Below the pieces are notes generated by a model. The model was not told the DNA's origin and did not search any database. It saw only the letters and a list, made by a program, of their open reading frames with translations. Positions 15,070 to 18,609 of a DNA stretch of 18,609 nucleotides are shown in pieces (positions within the stretch are counted from its first letter, which is position 1; each line of letters starts with the position of its first letter). Source of the DNA: JBFHES01 sp041584015. GTDB lineage: Bacteria > Bacteroidota > Bacteroidia > Bacteroidales > M50B96. A program made the translations under genes and the position numbers. The DNA lies in assembly GCA_041584015.1 (NCBI GenBank), contig JBFHES010000062.1:1-18609 (forward strand), given 5' to 3'.

Positions 15070-16350
15070 ATGGCAGGTACACAACCCTTAGCGGAACGAA
15101 TGAGACCGACTTCTCTTGATGGATACATTGGGCAGAAGCATTTGGTTGGATCAGGTGCAATCATGCGCCAGATGATTGAATCAGGTAATATTAGTTCATT
15201 TATTTTGTGGGGACCTCCAGGTGTTGGCAAAACAACCCTGGCGAAAATAATTGCCAATCAACTGGAACGACCGTTTTACACACTGAGTGCAGTTACCTCA
15301 GGCGTAAAAGACGTCCGCGAGGTGATCGAGAAAGCAAAGAAGGTATCTTTCTTTAATCAACACAACGCCATTCTTTTTATCGATGAGATTCATCGGTTTA
15401 ACAAGTCGCAGCAGGATTCGTTGCTTGGAGCAGTTGAGCAGGGAACCATTACCTTGATTGGTGCTACAACTGAGAATCCATCATTCGAAGTAATTTCGCC
15501 ACTGCTATCGCGTTGCCAGGTGTATATTCTAAAACATTTGGATAAATCTGATTTGCTTGAACTGGTAAACCATACATTAAAGACTGACATCCAATTCAAG
15601 GACAAGACCATTACTATCAAAGAAGATGAAGCGCTTTTGAAACTTTCAGGTGGTGATGCCAGAAAATTACTGAACACCCTTGAGATTGTTGTAACAGCTG
15701 CAAATAATGAAACTGTTGAGCTAACTAACGAAATGGTTATTGAAGCTATCCAGCAAAATGTGGCCATGTATGACAAGCAAGGCGAATTGCACTATGATAT
15801 TATTTCAGCGTTTATAAAATCGATTCGTGGAAGCGATCCCAATGCGGCGGTTTACTGGCTGGCCAGAATGGTTGAAGGAGGCGAAGACCCGAAATTCATT
15901 GCTCGCCGATTGGTTATCCTGGCTGCCGAAGATGTTGGGTTGGCTAACCCCAATGCCCTATTATTAGCTACCAGTTGTTTTGATGCCGTGAATTTAATAG
16001 GCTGGCCTGAGTCGCGAATCATCCTTTCGGAAACAACCATCTATCTGGCTAACTCTCCAAAAAGTAATAGCGCATATGTAGCCATTAAAGATGCACAACG
16101 ATTGGTAAAGGAAACAGGTAATTTACCTGTACCCCTGCCACTCCGTAATGCACCAACCATGTTGATGAAAAATGCAGGTTATGGCAAAAATTACAAATAC
16201 GCCCATAGCTATCCGGGGCATTTTGCAGAAATGGAATTTCTGCCGGATGAGATAAAAGGAACAGCCATTTATCAACCGGCAGACAACCAAAAGGAAAAAG
16301 AATATGTCAATAGGATGAAATCCTTATGGAATGACAAATACAAGTATTAG
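15070..16350 (+). CDS. rarA: Replication-associated recombination protein A (AAA+ ATPase)
   Basis: RarA (MgsA in E. coli, Mgs1/WRNIP1 in eukaryotes) is a clamp-loader-like ATPase that acts at stalled replication forks. The order is complete for the family. QPLAERMRPTSLDGYIGQKHL is the N-terminal signature. The Walker A motif GPPGVGKT is at 48-55 and Walker B ILFIDEIHRF at 101-110. Sensor 1 is GATTENPSF (131-139) and the arginine finger is in LLSRC (R148). The lid follows with LSGGDARKLLN, then the tetramerisation and MgsA C-terminal region with SIRGSDPNAAVYWLARM, EDPKFIARR and the closing YKYAHSYPGHFAEMEFLPDE. The 426 residues equal the usual length. The start ATG sits just after AATTAGTCA without a Shine-Dalgarno, as is common in this phylum. 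It is divergent from cdd; the lipoprotein gene follows after 21 bases. Confidence 0.97.
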   Translation: MAGTQPLAERMRPTSLDGYIGQKHLVGSGAIMRQMIESGNISSFILWGPPGVGKTTLAKIIANQLERPFYTLSAVTSGVKDVREVIEKAKKVSFFNQHNAILFIDEIHRFNKSQQDSLLGAVEQGTITLIGATTENPSFEVISPLLSRCQVYILKHLDKSDLLELVNHTLKTDIQFKDKTITIKEDEALLKLSGGDARKLLNTLEIVVTAANNETVELTNEMVIEAIQQNVAMYDKQGELHYDIISAFIKSIRGSDPNAAVYWLARMVEGGEDPKFIARRLVILAAEDVGLANPNALLLATSCFDAVNLIGWPESRIILSETTIYLANSPKSNSAYVAIKDAQRLVKETGNLPVPLPLRNAPTMLMKNAGYGKNYKYAHSYPGHFAEMEFLPDEIKGTAIYQPADNQKEKEYVNRMKSLWNDKYKY

Positions 16351-16371
16351 ATCGGTACGTAAATTTTGAAT

Positions 16372-18492
16372 ATGAAGAAAAGCTCAATATATCTGGTTTT
16401 AGTAGCATTGGTTTTATTTACCTTTTGTAAGCGCGATTTTAGCAAACCCAATTGGGAAGTTGGACTAATGGCTCCAGTATTTAAAACCTCATTAAGTTTA
16501 GCCGACCTCATACCCGACTCCGTTAGCGAAGTAAATAACGACAGCCTCATCAGTCTGGTTTATCAGAAGGAGATTTATCAGCTTGGCATGGATTCGTTCC
16601 TGAATATGCCCGATACGGGATTTAAATACAATGCCTACCTCGATTCCATTAAATTAGGAACCATTAATTTTGAAGAGGAAATTACCCTGGGCGAAATACT
16701 GGCAGAGAGCGGTGTTAATTTACCAGACAGCAGCTATTTTCTGATTCCCGCCTTTACAGGAATATCTTCCGATAGTATTGTAATTGATGCCAGTGAATAT
16801 TTCCAAACCATGTCGCTAAGCGAGGGCTATCTGGATATTACCATTACCAACGATTTACCAATCGACATTGAGAACCTGATTTTTCAATTGACCAATTCCG
16901 ACGATGCTTCGGTGGTTTTGATTGATACCTTCGACATTATTGCTTCTGGTAGTTTCGTAACCAAGACATTCTCTTTGGCAGGAAAAACGATCAAAGGCAA
17001 TTTGATAGCCGATATCATTAATCTTGATTCTGATGGTACCAATGGATCATTTGTGAATATCTATCATGCTGATGCAATTGTAACTACCTTCAGAATTTAC
17101 GGACTTAGGCCATTTGCTGCCACTGCAGTTTTTCCAACCCAGAACCTCATTAACAAAGGCGACAATATTATTTTTGAGATTAATGAAATTTCGTTGAGCG
17201 ATGTGGTGGTCCGCCAGGGAAGTTTAACCATTCGTGCATTTAATACAATTGAAGATCCGGTGCATTTTTTCTACACCTTACCCGGCTTAAATTTTAATGG
17301 CGACACCTTTAGTGTTAGCGGAACCATTGAGGCTGCGCAAAATGGTGTTGCTTCGGTTTTAGATGTATCGCATGATATTACAGGATACAACCTAAATCTT
17401 AATGGTGCAGGACCAACCGAGCGCCTTTTGAATAGAGATTTGAATGATAACGGAATAATTGATCCGGACACCATCAATACTATATTTGTACGAGCATTGG
17501 CTGGTATCGATTCTACAGGAAATCTTATTTCCTTATCACTGCAAGACAGCTTTATATTTGAAAGCAAACTGGAAGGATTAATTTCGGAGTACGGTGTAGG
17601 TTTTATGGGCAGGGATACCTTCCCCGTTAATGGCACCAGTGATTTTGAGTTCTTCGAACAACTTGGCGATGCAAGCTTCCAACTGGATCAAACCAAGCTC
17701 TCCTTCGAGGTAAGTAACCAGCTGGGTCTAAAAGGTGGTATTCGCATCAACGAGATAAAATCGGCAAATACCTATACATCTGAAAGCAAAACACTGGACA
17801 TTTCATTAATAGAGAATCCATTTTTTGTTGAACGTCCAATTGATCCTTTAGACCTTAATGCGGATGTAATACCGGAAATTTCTGTAATGGAGATTTCACA
17901 TTTAAACTCCAATGCCAACCAGTTGTTGGAAATCATCCCCAATGAAATATCCTACGATTTTGAAGTCTATTTTAACCCTGGCATAACACCACCAGCAATT
18001 GGCGCAGGAACTGACTTCCTCTACAACAAAAGCCGACTAAAAGCGAATTTGAATATGGAAGTGCCATTATCTTTAATAGCTTCTAACCTTGCTTTATCCG
18101 ATACTGCTGAGTTTACTATTAATGCAGACGAATTAGAGGATGTATCATCCGGCACACTGAATCTTATTGCGAACAACGGAATGCCGCTTCAGGCAGTAGT
18201 TTCCTTGTGGTTACTGGATGAATCCAATCAGCTTATCCAGAAATTAGAGATTAACAACAATACCATCAGTGCCGGAATAGTTGATACAGATGCGGATCGT
18301 GTGCTTGTTCCTTCTAAAACAGTTTTAAAAATCCCGGTGAATCAAAGCATCATCGATAACTTAAGCATTGCCAGTAATATAAAAGTTGAAGCAATTTTCG
18401 ATTCACAACCAGACAGTGAGTATGTGAAAATTTACGGCAATTATGCCGTAGACTTCACCATGACAGTGGACTTTAAGTATCATGTAAATTAA
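16372..18492 (+). CDS. Large putative lipoprotein, unknown function
   Basis: Starting at the ATG at 16372 (an in-frame TTG lies two codons earlier), the 706-residue product opens with MKKSSIYLVLVALVLFTFCKRD. This is a lipoprotein-type signal with the cysteine at residue 19; the residue before it is Phe, unusual for a lipobox, so lipidation is likely but not certain. The rest is strand-rich, Asn/Asp/Ser-rich and without membrane helices, suggesting several beta-sandwich modules. The opening after the cysteine (KPNWEVGLMAPVFKTSLSLADLIPDS) resembles a widespread uncharacterised Bacteroidota lipoprotein group, as I remember it. Residues 356-367 (DLNDNGIIDPDT) look like an EF-hand or dockerin-type calcium loop. 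It follows rarA by 21 bases and may be cotranscribed, though a functional link is not evident. It carries no T9SS sorting domain at the C-terminus. Confidence 0.8.
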   Translation: MKKSSIYLVLVALVLFTFCKRDFSKPNWEVGLMAPVFKTSLSLADLIPDSVSEVNNDSLISLVYQKEIYQLGMDSFLNMPDTGFKYNAYLDSIKLGTINFEEEITLGEILAESGVNLPDSSYFLIPAFTGISSDSIVIDASEYFQTMSLSEGYLDITITNDLPIDIENLIFQLTNSDDASVVLIDTFDIIASGSFVTKTFSLAGKTIKGNLIADIINLDSDGTNGSFVNIYHADAIVTTFRIYGLRPFAATAVFPTQNLINKGDNIIFEINEISLSDVVVRQGSLTIRAFNTIEDPVHFFYTLPGLNFNGDTFSVSGTIEAAQNGVASVLDVSHDITGYNLNLNGAGPTERLLNRDLNDNGIIDPDTINTIFVRALAGIDSTGNLISLSLQDSFIFESKLEGLISEYGVGFMGRDTFPVNGTSDFEFFEQLGDASFQLDQTKLSFEVSNQLGLKGGIRINEIKSANTYTSESKTLDISLIENPFFVERPIDPLDLNADVIPEISVMEISHLNSNANQLLEIIPNEISYDFEVYFNPGITPPAIGAGTDFLYNKSRLKANLNMEVPLSLIASNLALSDTAEFTINADELEDVSSGTLNLIANNGMPLQAVVSLWLLDESNQLIQKLEINNNTISAGIVDTDADRVLVPSKTVLKIPVNQSIIDNLSIASNIKVEAIFDSQPDSEYVKIYGNYAVDFTMTVDFKYHVN

Positions 18493-18592
18493 AGCTCCTA
18501 TTCTTGTTGCATTGAAAAACGCAATAAATCCTGTGCTTTAGAAACATAATGGCTTTGCTCTAATTTATAGCTATGCCAGAACAATTCTTTAG

Positions 18593-18600
18593 TACATTTG
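18593..18600 (+). promoter_or_regulatory. Putative -7 box for a gene beyond the right edge
   Basis: TACATTTG matches the Bacteroidota -7 consensus TAnnTTTG exactly and is followed by CAGTTTAAA at the window end. About 100 bases after the lipoprotein stop, it probably starts a new transcript to the right. A -33 TTG at 19-21 bases upstream is not evident, so the call rests on the one element. The rest of 18493-18609 holds no gene or clear terminator that I can see. Confidence 0.4.
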
Positions 18601-18609
18601 CAGTTTAAA

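Noticed and set aside
1..18609. Defence island, CRISPR array, prophage or insertion sequence
   Set aside because: No repeat-spacer pattern, transposase, integrase, terminal repeats, restriction, toxin or reverse transcriptase motifs are visible on either strand; gene content is largely housekeeping and envelope.

Overview
The window looks like ordinary chromosomal DNA of a member of the Bacteroidota. It is moderately AT-rich by eye. Two secreted proteins end in type IX secretion (T9SS) type A sorting domains, starts tend to lack strong Shine-Dalgarno sequences, and several upstream regions carry the phylum's -7 box TAnnTTTG. I cannot place it below phylum with confidence. It holds fourteen protein genes, one of them cut by the left edge. 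I see no rRNA, tRNA, CRISPR array, insertion sequence or prophage. No gap between genes exceeds about 250 bases.

Left part (1-5805). A truncated gene with MORN-type repeats meets, tail to tail, a compact five-gene minus-strand cluster. Read in its own direction, the cluster is transaldolase, YciO/Sua5-type protein, family 2 glycosyltransferase, TatA and Na+/Ca2+ exchanger. Gaps of about 3 to 50 bases and a good promoter candidate in front of the transaldolase suggest one operon of housekeeping functions.

Middle (5806-12037). A secreted T9SS cargo protein on the minus strand diverges from a plus-strand cluster. That cluster holds a conserved five-helix membrane protein, a saccharopine dehydrogenase-family enzyme, a membrane-anchored GyrI-like protein that resembles the eukaryotic ER-phagy receptor TEX264, and a small two-helix membrane protein. 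A membrane-anchored M20 peptidase related to PM20D1/carboxypeptidase S converges on it.

Right part (12038-18609). A 772-residue T9SS-exported protein is built of two copies of a leucine-rich, receptor-L-domain-like array, each closed by a cysteine cap with identical spacing. It is followed by cytidine deaminase (minus), then rarA and a large putative lipoprotein (plus). A well-formed -7 box lies at the extreme right edge and probably serves a gene outside the window.

I found no convincing new defence system or mobile system. The observations most worth following are the bacterial TEX264-like protein, the pairing of the conserved membrane protein with the saccharopine dehydrogenase-family enzyme, the duplicated L-domain adhesin-like protein, and a perfect 21-bp inverted repeat in that protein gene's upstream region.
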